A stretch of 64,000 nt of DNA, from contig JAEWGC010000013.1 in the NCBI GenBank assembly GCA_023388495.1, positions 62,001 through 126,000 on the forward strand, read 5' to 3'. How positions within the stretch are numbered: the first letter of the stretch is position 1; each line of letters starts with the position of its first letter. This DNA is from Bacillota bacterium (GTDB lineage Bacteria > Bacillota > Clostridia > Tissierellales > Tissierellaceae). This document shows positions 24,326-32,720 of the stretch, piece after piece. Below the pieces are notes generated by a model. It did not search any database. It worked only from the letters and a program-made list of their open reading frames with translations, and was not told the origin of the DNA. Made by a program: the position numbers and the translations under genes.

Positions 24326-25201
24326 ATGATAAAAGGGATAATAATAAAAGGCATTGGTGGCTTTTACTATGTAAAAACAGAATCAGAGGTAGTTGAATGT
24401 AGAGCAAGAGGTGTCTTTAGGGAGGAGAATTTAACTCCTCTTGTAGGAGATAAAGTGAGAATTAGAATAAGTGAAGAGGATAATTCAGGATATATCGAGG
24501 AGATTTATCCTAGGACATCTCAGCTTTTAAGACCACCAGTAGCAAATATTACTCAAGCTATAATAGTTATGAGCATAAAAAAACCAGACATTAATACTTG
24601 GCTATTAGATAGATTCCTTATTATGGCTGAACATGAGAAATTAGAAATTGTCATTTGTATAAATAAGTCTGATTTACAAACTGAAAAAGCCTTAGAACTT
24701 AAGTCTATTTACGAAAAATTAGGATACAAGGTTATTAACACTAGTACCTTAACTGGCTTAGGTGTTGATGAACTAAATGATGTATTAGGGAATAATATAT
24801 CGGTGTTTGCTGGCCCTTCTGGAGCTGGCAAATCATCTTTATTAAATGCGGTTAATAAAGATTTCAAATTAGAAACTGGTGATGTAAGCACTAAAACTAA
24901 GAGAGGTAAGCACACTACTAGGCATGTAGAGCTTTTGGAATTGAGACATAGTACATTTGTTTTGGATTCTCCAGGATTTAGCTCCCTAAACATTGATTTT
25001 ATTCAAGATGAAGCTAATTTGAGAAATTATTTTAGAGAAATATATAAATATGGAGAAAATTGTAGGTTTATTAGTTGCTTACATCTTAATGAACCAGATT
25101 GTGCAGTAAAAAAAGAAGTAGAGGCTGGAAAAATTCACAGAGAAAGGTATGAAAATTACTTACTTTTCCTTGAAGAGATAAAAAATATTAGGAGGTACTA
25201 A
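24326..25201 (+). CDS. rsgA: RsgA, ribosome small subunit-dependent GTPase A
   Basis: A circularly permuted GTPase that checks late 30S maturation. The 291 residues show an N-terminal OB fold (about 1-65), then the G4 motif NKSD (113-116) before the G1 motif GPSGAGKSS (163-171), then G3 DSPGF. At the C-terminus is the zinc knuckle with Cys and His (CRFISCLHLNEPDC). In Bacillus this protein (CpgA) is a partner of PrkC phosphorylation and also linked to cell wall state, which fits the gene order. Confidence 0.94.
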   Translation: MIKGIIIKGIGGFYYVKTESEVVECRARGVFREENLTPLVGDKVRIRISEEDNSGYIEEIYPRTSQLLRPPVANITQAIIVMSIKKPDINTWLLDRFLIMAEHEKLEIVICINKSDLQTEKALELKSIYEKLGYKVINTSTLTGLGVDELNDVLGNNISVFAGPSGAGKSSLLNAVNKDFKLETGDVSTKTKRGKHTTRHVELLELRHSTFVLDSPGFSSLNIDFIQDEANLRNYFREIYKYGENCRFISCLHLNEPDCAVKKEVEAGKIHRERYENYLLFLEEIKNIRRY

Positions 25202-25202
25202 A

Positions 25203-25850
25203 ATGGCTAAAATTGCGCCTTCATTACTTTCAGCAGATTTTGCTAATTTAAAAGATGAAATAAAGAAAATAGAAAATGGTGGTGCGGACTATCTTCATTT
25301 AGATGTAATGGATGGTATTTACGTTCCAAATATTACTTTTGGCCCTCCTGTTATTAAAAAACTAAGGGCTGTTACAAACATTCCTTTTGATGTACATCTG
25401 ATGATAGATAGGCCTGAAAGGTACATTAAGGACTTTGTAGATGCTGGTGCTGATTTAATAACTGTACACGAGGAAGCGACAATCCACCTTCATAGGGCTA
25501 TACAGGAGATAAAATCCCATGGTATTATGGCAGGAGTATCATTGAATCCGGCCACACCTTTGGAAAATATAGAATATATTTTAGAAGATATTGATTTAGT
25601 TCTTATTATGACTGTAAATCCGGGTTTTGGTGGTCAATCTTTTATTGAATCAATGAAGGATAAAATAAAAAAGCTAAGAAAAATAATTGACGAAAGAGGC
25701 TTAAATATTATTATTGAAGTTGATGGTGGAGTAAAACTAGAAAATGCAAGGGAAATATTAGACTGTGGTGCTAATTTGTTAGTAGCAGGTTCCGATATTT
25801 TTGGTGCAGAAGATATAGAAGATAGGACTAGACAATTTAAGATGTTGTAA
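25203..25850 (+). CDS. rpe: Ribulose-phosphate 3-epimerase
   Basis: Interconverts ribulose 5-phosphate and xylulose 5-phosphate in the pentose phosphate pathway. The 215-residue TIM barrel carries the metal and catalytic motifs HLDVMDG, DVHLMI, MTVNPGFGGQSF and EVDGGV. It starts one base after the rsgA stop with GGAGG in the rsgA end. No other pentose phosphate gene is close; the rsgA-rpe-thiN order is conserved with B. subtilis. Confidence 0.95.
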   Translation: MAKIAPSLLSADFANLKDEIKKIENGGADYLHLDVMDGIYVPNITFGPPVIKKLRAVTNIPFDVHLMIDRPERYIKDFVDAGADLITVHEEATIHLHRAIQEIKSHGIMAGVSLNPATPLENIEYILEDIDLVLIMTVNPGFGGQSFIESMKDKIKKLRKIIDERGLNIIIEVDGGVKLENAREILDCGANLLVAGSDIFGAEDIEDRTRQFKML

Positions 25851-25872
25851 ATTTGTAAATATATGTTATAAT
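25845..25872 (+). promoter_or_regulatory. Promoter of the thiamine operon
   Basis: TTGTAA (25845-25850, at the end of rpe), a 16-bp spacer and TATAAT (25867-25872) preceded by TGT, an extended -10. Transcription would start about 20 bases before the TPP aptamer. Confidence 0.65.
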
Positions 25873-25896
25873 ATAATTAATTGAATAGAAGTATTT

Positions 25897-25982
25897 AGCA
25901 CTAGGGGAGCCAATTGGCTGAGAGCGGATTTATCCCGACCCTTATGACCTGAACTAGATAATGCTAGCGTAGGGAAGTGTGT
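25897..25982 (+). promoter_or_regulatory. TPP riboswitch (THI element)
   Basis: The conserved TPP aptamer blocks are in order: GGGGAGCC (25904-25911), CTGAGA (25918-25923), the GACCC arm, ACCTGA (25947-25952) and ATAATGC, then GCGTAGGGAAG. The closing helix pairs GCACT (25898-25902) with AGTGT (25976-25980). It lies directly upstream of thiT-thiN, genes for thiamine uptake and TPP formation, which is the expected target. Confidence 0.93.
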
Positions 25983-25996
25983 ATTAGCCTTTAAAT

Positions 25997-26030
25997 ACCC
26001 ATTGCCTACGTTGGTAATGGGTTTATTAAT
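25997..26030 (+). terminator. Riboswitch-controlled terminator
   Basis: ACCCATTGCC (25997-26006) pairs with GGTAATGGGT (26013-26022), one G-T pair, followed by TTATTAATTT. CCTACGTT (26005-26012) in the left arm and loop can instead pair with AGCGTAGG (25966-25973) of the aptamer, which would act as the antiterminator when TPP is absent. Confidence 0.75.
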
Positions 26031-26047
26031 TTAAAGGAGGAGTAATA

Positions 26048-26596
26048 ATGGAAAAAAGATGGAATGTAAGAATGTTAGCAGAGGGTGGAATGATGATAGC
26101 TTTAGCTACTGTATTAAGTTACATTAAAGTTTATGAAGCACCCATGGGAGGATCAGTTACTGCTGGAAGTATGATTCCAATTATTTTATTTGCTATTCGC
26201 TGGGGATTAATGCCAGGATTAGCAATAGGAAGTACCTATGGTATATTACAGTTTATTTTAAAGCCTTATTTTTACCATCCAATTCAATTTGTTTTAGATT
26301 ATCCAATGGCCTTTGGTTTATTGGGGTTAGCAGGTATTGCATATTATATAAAAGATAAAAACTCAGTTAAGGGATATTTAAGTGTTTTTTTAGCTGTACT
26401 TGTAGGAATATTGGGTAGAATGATATCACATGTGTTATCAGGTGTAATTTTCTTTGCTGAATATGCTGGGGATAAAAATCCTTGGATTTATTCAATAGAG
26501 TATAATGCTTATTATTTGGTGCCAGAATTAATTATTTCTTGTATTGTAATAGCTATTGTTTGGAAACCATTACAAAAAGCTATAAGAGCAAAATAG
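26048..26596 (+). CDS. thiT: Thiamine transporter ThiT (ECF S-component)
   Basis: The substrate-binding subunit of an energy-coupling-factor importer for thiamine. The 182 residues form about six membrane helices; the Trp/Asn-rich N-terminus (EKRWNVRMLAEGGMMIALATVLS) and the loop with PFFYH-like YFYHPIQFVLDYPMAFGLLG match ThiT. The EcfA/EcfT energising subunits are shared and must be coded elsewhere. Control by the TPP riboswitch just upstream confirms the substrate. RBS is AAAGGAGGAG. Confidence 0.93.
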   Translation: MEKRWNVRMLAEGGMMIALATVLSYIKVYEAPMGGSVTAGSMIPIILFAIRWGLMPGLAIGSTYGILQFILKPYFYHPIQFVLDYPMAFGLLGLAGIAYYIKDKNSVKGYLSVFLAVLVGILGRMISHVLSGVIFFAEYAGDKNPWIYSIEYNAYYLVPELIISCIVIAIVWKPLQKAIRAK

Positions 26597-26612
26597 TAAA
26601 AGGATGATTTAA

Positions 26613-27248
26613 ATGAAAGGATTAATTGTTTCCAATGGGACGATAACTGACTATGGTAGGTTAGAGCTGGAAGCTAATAGGGCTGATTTTATTATATGTG
26701 CAGATGGAGGTATGAATCATCTTGCTAAAATCAATAAAAAACCAGATATAGTAATAGGGGATTTAGATTCCGTTAGCCAATTCGCTCTAGATTATATAAA
26801 AAATAACAACATACCCATTGAAAAATATTCACCTATTAAAGATGCAACCGATACAAATATTGCTATGGAATATTTAATAGATAAAGGATATAATGAAATT
26901 GTATTAATGGGAGTAACGGGAACTAGACAGGACCATACAGTTGCAAATATATTTTTATTGAATACCTTGCATGACAACGGTATTAAAGGAAAAATAGTAG
27001 ATGATAATAATATTATTTATTTAATAGATGATTACCTAGAACTGGAATATTTAGAAGATAGTTATCTTTCTATAATACCGATAGTAAATGAGGGTATAGT
27101 TATATCCTTAAGTGGATTTTTTTATAATTTAGATAAGCAATTTATCTCTTTTGGATCTACCCATGGAGTTAGTAATAAGATTATTGAAAACATTGGAATA
27201 ATTAAGATTCACAGTGGAAGAGCTCTTATATTTGTTTCAAAAGATTAA
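26613..27248 (+). CDS. thiN: Thiamine pyrophosphokinase
   Basis: Transfers pyrophosphate from ATP to thiamine, giving TPP. The 211 residues have DGGMNHL (31-37), GDLDS (49-53), the acidic DATDTN (77-82) and GTRQDH (103-108), all ATP/Mg-binding parts of the ThiN family. It follows thiT by 16 bases, so uptake and activation of thiamine are made from one riboswitch-controlled message. Loss of TPP raises both. Confidence 0.94.
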   Translation: MKGLIVSNGTITDYGRLELEANRADFIICADGGMNHLAKINKKPDIVIGDLDSVSQFALDYIKNNNIPIEKYSPIKDATDTNIAMEYLIDKGYNEIVLMGVTGTRQDHTVANIFLLNTLHDNGIKGKIVDDNNIIYLIDDYLELEYLEDSYLSIIPIVNEGIVISLSGFFYNLDKQFISFGSTHGVSNKIIENIGIIKIHSGRALIFVSKD

Positions 27249-27278
27249 AGCTTAGGATATTAATCCTAGGCTTTTTTT
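27247..27278 (+). terminator. Terminator after thiN
   Basis: AAAGCTTAGGAT (27247-27258) pairs with ATCCTAGGCTTT (27263-27274) with one T-G pair and a four-base loop, then seven T. A strong terminator. Confidence 0.88.
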
Positions 27279-27281
27279 GTC

Positions 27282-27312
27282 ACTATATTCTATTCATCGA
27301 ATAGAATATAGT
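27282..27312. repeat. Perfect 14-bp inverted repeat
   Basis: ACTATATTCTATTC (27282-27295) and GAATAGAATATAGT (27299-27312) are exact reverse complements around the three-base centre ATC. It begins four bases after the thiN terminator and ends 24 bases before the small membrane gene. There is no T run, so it is not a normal terminator; an operator or an mRNA hairpin is possible. Confidence 0.75.
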
Positions 27313-27335
27313 AAAGTGCTATAGGGGTGTTAGGT

Positions 27336-27506
27336 ATGAGAAGGTTTTATTATAGATATATAAAAAAATCTAAAACAATAATAGGTATAACTCTGGCCCT
27401 AATTGGTATTCTGATAATTATAAGCTTTATACCTATAGAATTAATTTTAATATTAATTGGAATTGCATTACTTACAATGGGGGCATTGATATTAAAAATA
27501 AAATAA
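27336..27506 (+). CDS. 56-residue two-helix membrane protein at the spoVM locus
   Basis: A short gene translated from ATG 27336 with GGGGTG (27323-27328) upstream and TAA at 27504-27506. The product begins MRRFYYRYIKKSKT, a basic cytoplasmic head, then two hydrophobic segments (about residues 15-31 and 34-53) separated by IPIE, ending KIK. This is the shape of a small hairpin membrane protein. I do not recognise a named family. It is bracketed by its own upstream inverted repeat and a terminator, and lies between thiN and rpmB, where B. subtilis carries spoVM. It is not SpoVM by sequence: SpoVM is 26 residues and has a single amphipathic helix. Confidence 0.65.
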   Translation: MRRFYYRYIKKSKTIIGITLALIGILIIISFIPIELILILIGIALLTMGALILKIK

Positions 27507-27540
27507 GGCTTACCATTTTTATATGGAAGCCTTGTTTTAT
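27505..27540. terminator. Bidirectional terminator between the small membrane gene and rpmB
   Basis: AAGGCTT and CCAT (27505-27516, one bulged A) pair with ATGG and AAGCCTT (27523-27533). GTTTTATT follows on the plus strand and an A-rich tract precedes it, so it can serve both convergent genes. Confidence 0.75.
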
Positions 27541-27547
27541 TGCATAA

Positions 27548-27739
27548 TTATAATGCTCTCTCAACATACCCAGATCTTAAACATCTAGTACATACATTAA
27601 CTTTTTTTGTTCCACCATTAACTACGGCTCTAACGGATCTAATGTTAGGTGACCAACTTCTTGAACTCTTTTTATTTGAGAAAGTAACTTTGTTACCAAA
27701 TACTTTTCCCTTTCCACATACTTCACAAACCTTCGCCAT
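27548..27739 (-). CDS. rpmB: Ribosomal protein bL28
   Basis: A 63-residue large-subunit protein. It begins MAKVCEVCGKGKVFGNKV and has the paired CxxC motifs (Cys5/Cys8 and Cys50/Cys53) of the zinc-binding form. ATG 27739 is set by GGAGGTG six bases upstream; the GTG at 27748 falls in that site. It is transcribed alone and divergently from yloU, as in B. subtilis. Confidence 0.95.
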   Translation of the reverse strand: MAKVCEVCGKGKVFGNKVTFSNKKSSRSWSPNIRSVRAVVNGGTKKVNVCTRCLRSGYVERAL

Positions 27740-27808
27740 GAAAAACACCTCCTTAATCTACTACTGAAAATACTTTAAAGTATATTTTCTCTATTTCAAT
27801 AATAACAC

Positions 27809-27836
27809 ATTATATTCTAACACAATAATCAGTAAA
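27809..27836 (-). promoter_or_regulatory. Promoter of rpmB
   Basis: On the minus strand TTTACT (27836-27831), 16 bp, and a perfect TATAAT (27814-27809), about 70 bases before the rpmB start. Confidence 0.5.
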
Positions 27837-27883
27837 AATGCAACTAAAATGTAATATTATCTTACTATAATCATATGATTTAG

Positions 27884-27912
27884 TTGAACTATTTTAACAT
27901 TTAGGGTAAAAT
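27884..27912 (+). promoter_or_regulatory. Promoter of yloU-fakA
   Basis: TTGAAC (27884-27889), 17 bp and TAAAAT (27907-27912), 40 bases before the yloU start, divergent to the rpmB promoter. Confidence 0.65.
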
Positions 27913-27951
27913 ATAGAATATGGTATATTGAAAATAAGGAGGCGATTATAT

Positions 27952-28308
27952 ATGCCAGCCAAAACTAGTACTGAATATGGAGCGATTAGCATAGATGACA
28001 ATGTCATAGCCACCCTTGCAGGAGTATCCGCCATGGAGAGTTATGGTATAGTGGGTATGGCTTCTAAAAATGCTACAGATGGGTTATTTGAATTGCTGAA
28101 ATGGGATTACTTATCTAAGGGTATAAAGGTATATTCAAAGGATGATAAATTAACTATTGATTTACATGTAATATTAGAATACGGAGTAAGGATCTCTGTA
28201 GTTGCTGAAAATATAATCGATAGGGTTAAGTTTAATGTTGAAAATTTAACTGGTCTAAAAATAGACAAAATAAATGTACATGTACAAGGAATAAGAGTTG
28301 AAAAGTAG
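27952..28308 (+). CDS. Asp23/Gls24 family envelope-stress protein (YloU)
   Basis: A 118-residue Asp23/Gls24-domain protein: EYGAISIDDNVIATLAGVSAMESYGIVGM is divided into the typical parts, and the end NVHVQGIRVEK is shared by the family. Asp23-type proteins associate with the membrane side of the envelope and are linked to cell-wall stress. yloU-fakA pairs are conserved across Firmicutes. ATG 27952 is chosen for AGGAGG at 27937-27942. Confidence 0.9.
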   Translation: MPAKTSTEYGAISIDDNVIATLAGVSAMESYGIVGMASKNATDGLFELLKWDYLSKGIKVYSKDDKLTIDLHVILEYGVRISVVAENIIDRVKFNVENLTGLKIDKINVHVQGIRVEK

Positions 28309-28326
28309 TTTAGGGAGGTACTATAA

Positions 28327-29970
28327 TTGAAAATAGAAATTCTAGATGGGGCAATGCTGAAAAATGCCTTAAGAGGTGCGGCAAAGTTCCTAGAAGATAA
28401 TAAAGAGGAGGTAAACTCCTTAAATGTTTTTCCTGTTCCTGATGGAGATACAGGTACAAATATGTCACTTACAGTAAATTCTGCAATAAAACAAGGACTT
28501 AACCTTGATGAAGATAGTGTTTCTAAGATAGCTTTAGCTACTTCACATGGATCCTTAATGGGAGCTAGGGGGAATTCGGGTGTTATTTTATCACAGCTTT
28601 TCAGAGGTTTTGCTAATGGATTAAATGGTAAGGATGCAGCTGATACAAAAACACTAGCAAACGCTTTTAAGCAGGCAGCTGATACGGCTTATAAGGCTGT
28701 TATGAAACCAACAGAGGGAACGATTTTAACTGTGGCTAGAGAGTGTGGAGAATATGCGATCTCTATTTGCAAAGAAGAAAAGGATATATTGGTTTTTCTA
28801 AAAAAGGTAATAAATCATGGAGAGATAGTTCTTAATAAAACACCAGATATGCTTCCGGTTTTAAAACAGGCAGGGGTTGTAGATGCTGGTGGAAAAGGAT
28901 TAATCTATGTTTTAACAGGCGCCTATAATGCCTTAGCAGGTATAGAGAAAATAGAAGTTACAATTGAAGAAAAGAAAATAGATAAAAAAGAGATTATTCA
29001 TCGAGAACATATAGATACGGATGATATAAAATATGGCTACTGTACAGAGTTTATAATAAATACTAACCATGAAGATATTGATTCTTTTAGAGATGAGTTA
29101 TCAATACAAGGAGACTCTTTACTTGTAGTAGGTGGAGAAGGTTTGATAAAAGTACATGTCCATACAAACAATCCTGGAACAGTACTTGAGAAAGCCATTA
29201 AACTTGGTGAATTAAATGATATAAAAATTGATAATATGAGATATCAACATGAGGAAGTTCTATTAAAATCAGAATTACAAAAATCCAATGATAAGAGCAG
29301 TAAGACCCCTGATAAAGAATACTCTTTTGTTGCAATATCCATTGGAGAAGGAATTGATGAGGTATTTAAAGGGCTTAATGTAGAAGTTTTAGTTTCAGGT
29401 GGGCAAACTATGAATCCAAGTACTGAGGATATACTTAATGCTATAGATAATACTTCAGGTAAAAATGTATTTATACTTCCTAATAATAGTAATATTATTT
29501 TGACAGCAGAGCAAACAAAGGAGCTTAGCTCTAGAAATATTATAGTTATTCCTTCTAAGACTATTCCTCAAGGAATTGCAGCGTTACTTGCCTTTGATGA
29601 ATCCAAGTCTTTAGAAGAAAATACAGATAATATGAGAGAGTCAATAACTTACGTTAAGACAGGTCAAGTTACCTATTCTGTTAGAGATACAGAATTTAAT
29701 AATACAAAGATATATAAAGATGATATCATTGGAATTTCAGAAGGTACTATAATAGCAAATGGTAAAGAAATAAATGAGGTAGCCATAAAACTATTGGATA
29801 GCATGGTTGATGAAGATACATCTCTAATTACAATCTTTTACGGAAGTGACTTAACTGAAGATTTAGCTAAGGAATTAGAAAAGCATTTATCTAGTAAATT
29901 CGATGATATAGATATAGAGCTAATATTTGGTGGTCAGCCTATTTATTATTATATATTTTCTGTAGAATAA
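28327..29970 (+). CDS. fakA: Fatty acid kinase FakA (DAK2-domain, YloV)
   Basis: ATP-dependent kinase subunit that, with an acyl-carrying FakB, makes acyl-phosphate for phospholipid synthesis. The 547 residues have the DhaL-like N-domain with PDGDTGTNM (38-46; the Asp residues bind Mg-ATP) and GARGNSGVI (79-87), a middle region and a C-terminal DegV/EDD-like domain. No fakB (DegV) gene is near. recG follows, and plsX and acpP, which use the same acyl intermediates, are 8-9 kb downstream. TTG start with GGGAGG. Confidence 0.9.
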   Translation: MKIEILDGAMLKNALRGAAKFLEDNKEEVNSLNVFPVPDGDTGTNMSLTVNSAIKQGLNLDEDSVSKIALATSHGSLMGARGNSGVILSQLFRGFANGLNGKDAADTKTLANAFKQAADTAYKAVMKPTEGTILTVARECGEYAISICKEEKDILVFLKKVINHGEIVLNKTPDMLPVLKQAGVVDAGGKGLIYVLTGAYNALAGIEKIEVTIEEKKIDKKEIIHREHIDTDDIKYGYCTEFIINTNHEDIDSFRDELSIQGDSLLVVGGEGLIKVHVHTNNPGTVLEKAIKLGELNDIKIDNMRYQHEEVLLKSELQKSNDKSSKTPDKEYSFVAISIGEGIDEVFKGLNVEVLVSGGQTMNPSTEDILNAIDNTSGKNVFILPNNSNIILTAEQTKELSSRNIIVIPSKTIPQGIAALLAFDESKSLEENTDNMRESITYVKTGQVTYSVRDTEFNNTKIYKDDIIGISEGTIIANGKEINEVAIKLLDSMVDEDTSLITIFYGSDLTEDLAKELEKHLSSKFDDIDIELIFGGQPIYYYIFSVE

Positions 29971-29973
29971 ATT

Positions 29974-29998
29974 ACCCTGCCCTTTGGTAGGGTTTTTT
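29974..29998 (+). terminator. Terminator after fakA
   Basis: ACCCTGCC (29974-29981) pairs with GGTAGGGT (29986-29993) with one G-T pair, loop CTTT, then six T. recG starts 27 bases later, so recG may be read through or have a promoter I cannot see. Confidence 0.8.
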
Positions 29999-30024
29999 GA
30001 TTATTAATTTTGGAGGAATCATAT

Positions 30025-32085
30025 ATGGAATCATTATCAACCAATATTCAATATTTAAAAGGTGTAGGTCCCAAAAGAGCCTCTAGACTAAGGAGATTAA
30101 ATGTAAATACTATAGAGGATTTATTATACTTTGTACCTAGGGATTATGATGATAGATCAAAATTCAAGACTTTGAGGGAATGTATGATAGGTGAAAAAGT
30201 GAGCTTAGAGGTTGAAGTAATAGGTAAAGCTAATATACTAAGACCTAGAAAAAACTTGTCTATTATTAAGATACCTGTTAGAGATTCCTCACATAATGCT
30301 TACCTTGTATGGTTTAACCAAGAGTATTTAAAGGATAAATTTATAATTGGTGAGAAAATAATAGTAAATGGAAAAATTAACAAGGTTGGCATGGAGATTC
30401 AGGTAATGAGTCCTGTTTTTGAAAAAGTAGGGACACTAGATAAGGTAGGTAGAATAACTCCTGTATATTCATTGACTGAGGGTATAACCAATAATGAGAT
30501 TATTAAACTTGTTAATAATACTCTTAAGGAATATTTACATAGGATTGAAGAATTTCTGCCGCCAGATATAATAAACAGGTACGATCTTATTGATATTAAA
30601 GATGCTATTTTTAATATTCATTCTCCGAAAAGTAATATTTTATTAGAAAAAGCAAGAAGAAGGCTTTCTTTCCAAGAACTTCTTGTATTACAAATGGGAC
30701 TTTTCATTATTAAGAATAGGAATTTTACTAACAATAAGGGTATTAACTTTAAAAAAAATGATGAAGTAGAGAAGTTTATTGAAAAACTGCCTTTTAAGCT
30801 TACGAATGCACAAATGAAGGTCTTTAAAGAAATTGAAGAGGATATGGAGAAAAGTACTCAAATGAATAGGCTGGTACAGGGAGATGTTGGCTCAGGAAAG
30901 ACAATAATTGCAATTCTTGCAATATTTAAAGCTGTATTATCTGGTTATCAAGCTGTAATGATGGCTCCAACGGAAATATTAGCCACCCAACATTTTGAAT
31001 CCATAGAAAGATTTTTTTCAAGTTATAATATCAAGGTGGAGCTATTGATTGGAAGTATATCTTCTAAGGCAAAAGAAGAATTATTGATGAACTTAAAAGA
31101 AGGCAGAATTGATGTTTTAATTGGTACCCATGCTATAATTCAAGAAAATGTTGAGTTTAATAGATTAGGGCTTGCTATTACTGATGAACAACATCGATTT
31201 GGTGTAAAACAGAGGGCTATATTATCGCAAAAAGGTAACAACCCAGATATTATAGTTATGACTGCCACACCTATACCTAGGACTTTGGCACTTATTTTAT
31301 ATGGAGATTTAGATATTTCAATTATTGATGAGTTGCCACCAGGTAGAAAGGAAATAGAGACATATGCTGTTGGTCCTGAAATGATAGATAGAATTAACAA
31401 ATTTATTAAAAAGCAAGTTTTAGAAGGTAGGCAAGCATATATTGTATGTCCGCTTATTGAAGAAAATGAAAACTTGGATATTAATGCTGCAGAAGAACTA
31501 TATATAGATTTTAGAGATAATATTTTCAAGGATTTTAGGGTTGGGCTACTCCATGGTAAAATGAAGCCTAAAGAAAAAGATTTAGTAATGGAAGAGTTTA
31601 AAAATCATGAGATTGATATACTTGTATCTACTACTGTAATAGAAGTAGGAGTAAATGTGCCTAACTCTAATACGATGGTCATTTACAATGCAGAAAGATT
31701 TGGATTAGCTCAATTACATCAACTTAGAGGAAGGGTTGGAAGAGGCGAGTATCAATCCTACTGTATATTAATAAATGAAAGTAATAATCCAATATCTAGA
31801 GAAAGAATGAGAATAATACAAAGTTCTACTGATGGATTTAAGATTTCTGAAAGGGATTTAGAACTTAGGGGGCCAGGAGAGTTTTTTGGTACTAGACAAC
31901 ATGGATTACCTGAATTAAAGGTAGCAAATTTGTTTTCTGATATGGATATTTTAAAAAAAGCACAGAAGGAAGCTTTAAATATTATAAATAGAGATCCAAA
32001 TTTAGAAGAAGAATGTCACTGGAAATTGAAAGAAAAGATAAAAGAGATGTTTTTAAATTCGGGAGAAAACTTGACTTTTAATTAA
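30025..32085 (+). CDS. recG: ATP-dependent DNA helicase RecG
   Basis: Reverses stalled forks and migrates branched DNA. The 686 residues include the N-terminal wedge domain (YLKGVGPKRASRLRRLNV as HhH-like start, OB fold with VWFNQEYLKDKF), helicase Walker A GDVGSGKT (about 286-293), the DEQHRFG box (about 386), TATPIPRT and motif VI QLRGRVGRG. ATG 30025 is chosen for GGAGG at 30012-30016; TTG 30010 lies before the site. Confidence 0.95.
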   Translation: MESLSTNIQYLKGVGPKRASRLRRLNVNTIEDLLYFVPRDYDDRSKFKTLRECMIGEKVSLEVEVIGKANILRPRKNLSIIKIPVRDSSHNAYLVWFNQEYLKDKFIIGEKIIVNGKINKVGMEIQVMSPVFEKVGTLDKVGRITPVYSLTEGITNNEIIKLVNNTLKEYLHRIEEFLPPDIINRYDLIDIKDAIFNIHSPKSNILLEKARRRLSFQELLVLQMGLFIIKNRNFTNNKGINFKKNDEVEKFIEKLPFKLTNAQMKVFKEIEEDMEKSTQMNRLVQGDVGSGKTIIAILAIFKAVLSGYQAVMMAPTEILATQHFESIERFFSSYNIKVELLIGSISSKAKEELLMNLKEGRIDVLIGTHAIIQENVEFNRLGLAITDEQHRFGVKQRAILSQKGNNPDIIVMTATPIPRTLALILYGDLDISIIDELPPGRKEIETYAVGPEMIDRINKFIKKQVLEGRQAYIVCPLIEENENLDINAAEELYIDFRDNIFKDFRVGLLHGKMKPKEKDLVMEEFKNHEIDILVSTTVIEVGVNVPNSNTMVIYNAERFGLAQLHQLRGRVGRGEYQSYCILINESNNPISRERMRIIQSSTDGFKISERDLELRGPGEFFGTRQHGLPELKVANLFSDMDILKKAQKEALNIINRDPNLEEECHWKLKEKIKEMFLNSGENLTFN

Positions 32086-32113
32086 TTTCTGTTTTAATAT
32101 TGGTAATATATGA

Positions 32114-32119
32114 TAAAAT
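32114..32119 (+). promoter_or_regulatory. Possible extended -10 promoter of rsmD-coaD
   Basis: TGA-TAAAAT (32111-32119) forms an extended -10 in the 65-bp gap after recG; the -35 is weak (TTTTAA at 32092-32097). Confidence 0.4.
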
Positions 32120-32150
32120 ATTAGTGATATAGTTTTAAGGAGGAAAACAC

Positions 32151-32708
32151 TTGAGGGTTATATCAGGTTTAAGAAAAGGACATAAGCTAAAAGTGCCTAA
32201 GGGGATGAATGTTAGACCTACTGAGGATAAAACAAAGGAATCTTTATTTAATATACTAGGTCATATAAATGAAGATAGCATTGTATTAGATGCATTTGGT
32301 GGTTCTGGTTCCATAGGCATAGAATTTTTAAGTAGAGGCGCTAAGGTTTGTTATTTTATAGATAACTCTATTGATAGTATAAATACTATTAATGAGAATT
32401 TAAAACATACAAAACTTTTATCTCAAGGTATTGTAATTAAATCAGATACTTTGGCTACAATAAAAAGATTTGGTGCACAAAATTTAAGGTTTAATTATAT
32501 CTATTTAGATCCTCCTTTTCGTCAAAAAGGATTAATCGAGAATTTATTCGAGGTAATCAAAAGGGAAGATATTTTAGCTAATGATGGCATAATAATAGTA
32601 GAACACGAAAAAGAACTAGATTTAGAAGATGATTTGTCTGAATTTCAAAAATCAGATTTTAGAAGATATGGAAGTAAATCTTTAACATTTTATAGAAGAA
32701 TGGACTAA
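32151..32708 (+). CDS. rsmD: 16S rRNA m2G966 methyltransferase RsmD
   Basis: Methylates G966 of 16S rRNA at N2. The 185 residues start RVISGLRKGHKLKVP, followed by RPTEDKTKESLFNIL, the SAM-binding DAFGGSGSIGIEFLSRGA and the catalytic DPPF (about 120-123). The TTG start is preceded by AAGGAGGAA. rsmD-coaD is a common pair, with coaD 12 bases downstream here. Confidence 0.94.
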   Translation: MRVISGLRKGHKLKVPKGMNVRPTEDKTKESLFNILGHINEDSIVLDAFGGSGSIGIEFLSRGAKVCYFIDNSIDSINTINENLKHTKLLSQGIVIKSDTLATIKRFGAQNLRFNYIYLDPPFRQKGLIENLFEVIKREDILANDGIIIVEHEKELDLEDDLSEFQKSDFRRYGSKSLTFYRRMD

Positions 32709-32720
32709 GGAGGGCGTTTA

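Noticed and set aside
27540..27767. 75-codon plus-strand frame over rpmB.
   Set aside because: rpmB on the minus strand is unmistakable by its four zinc Cys and RBS; the plus frame has no support.
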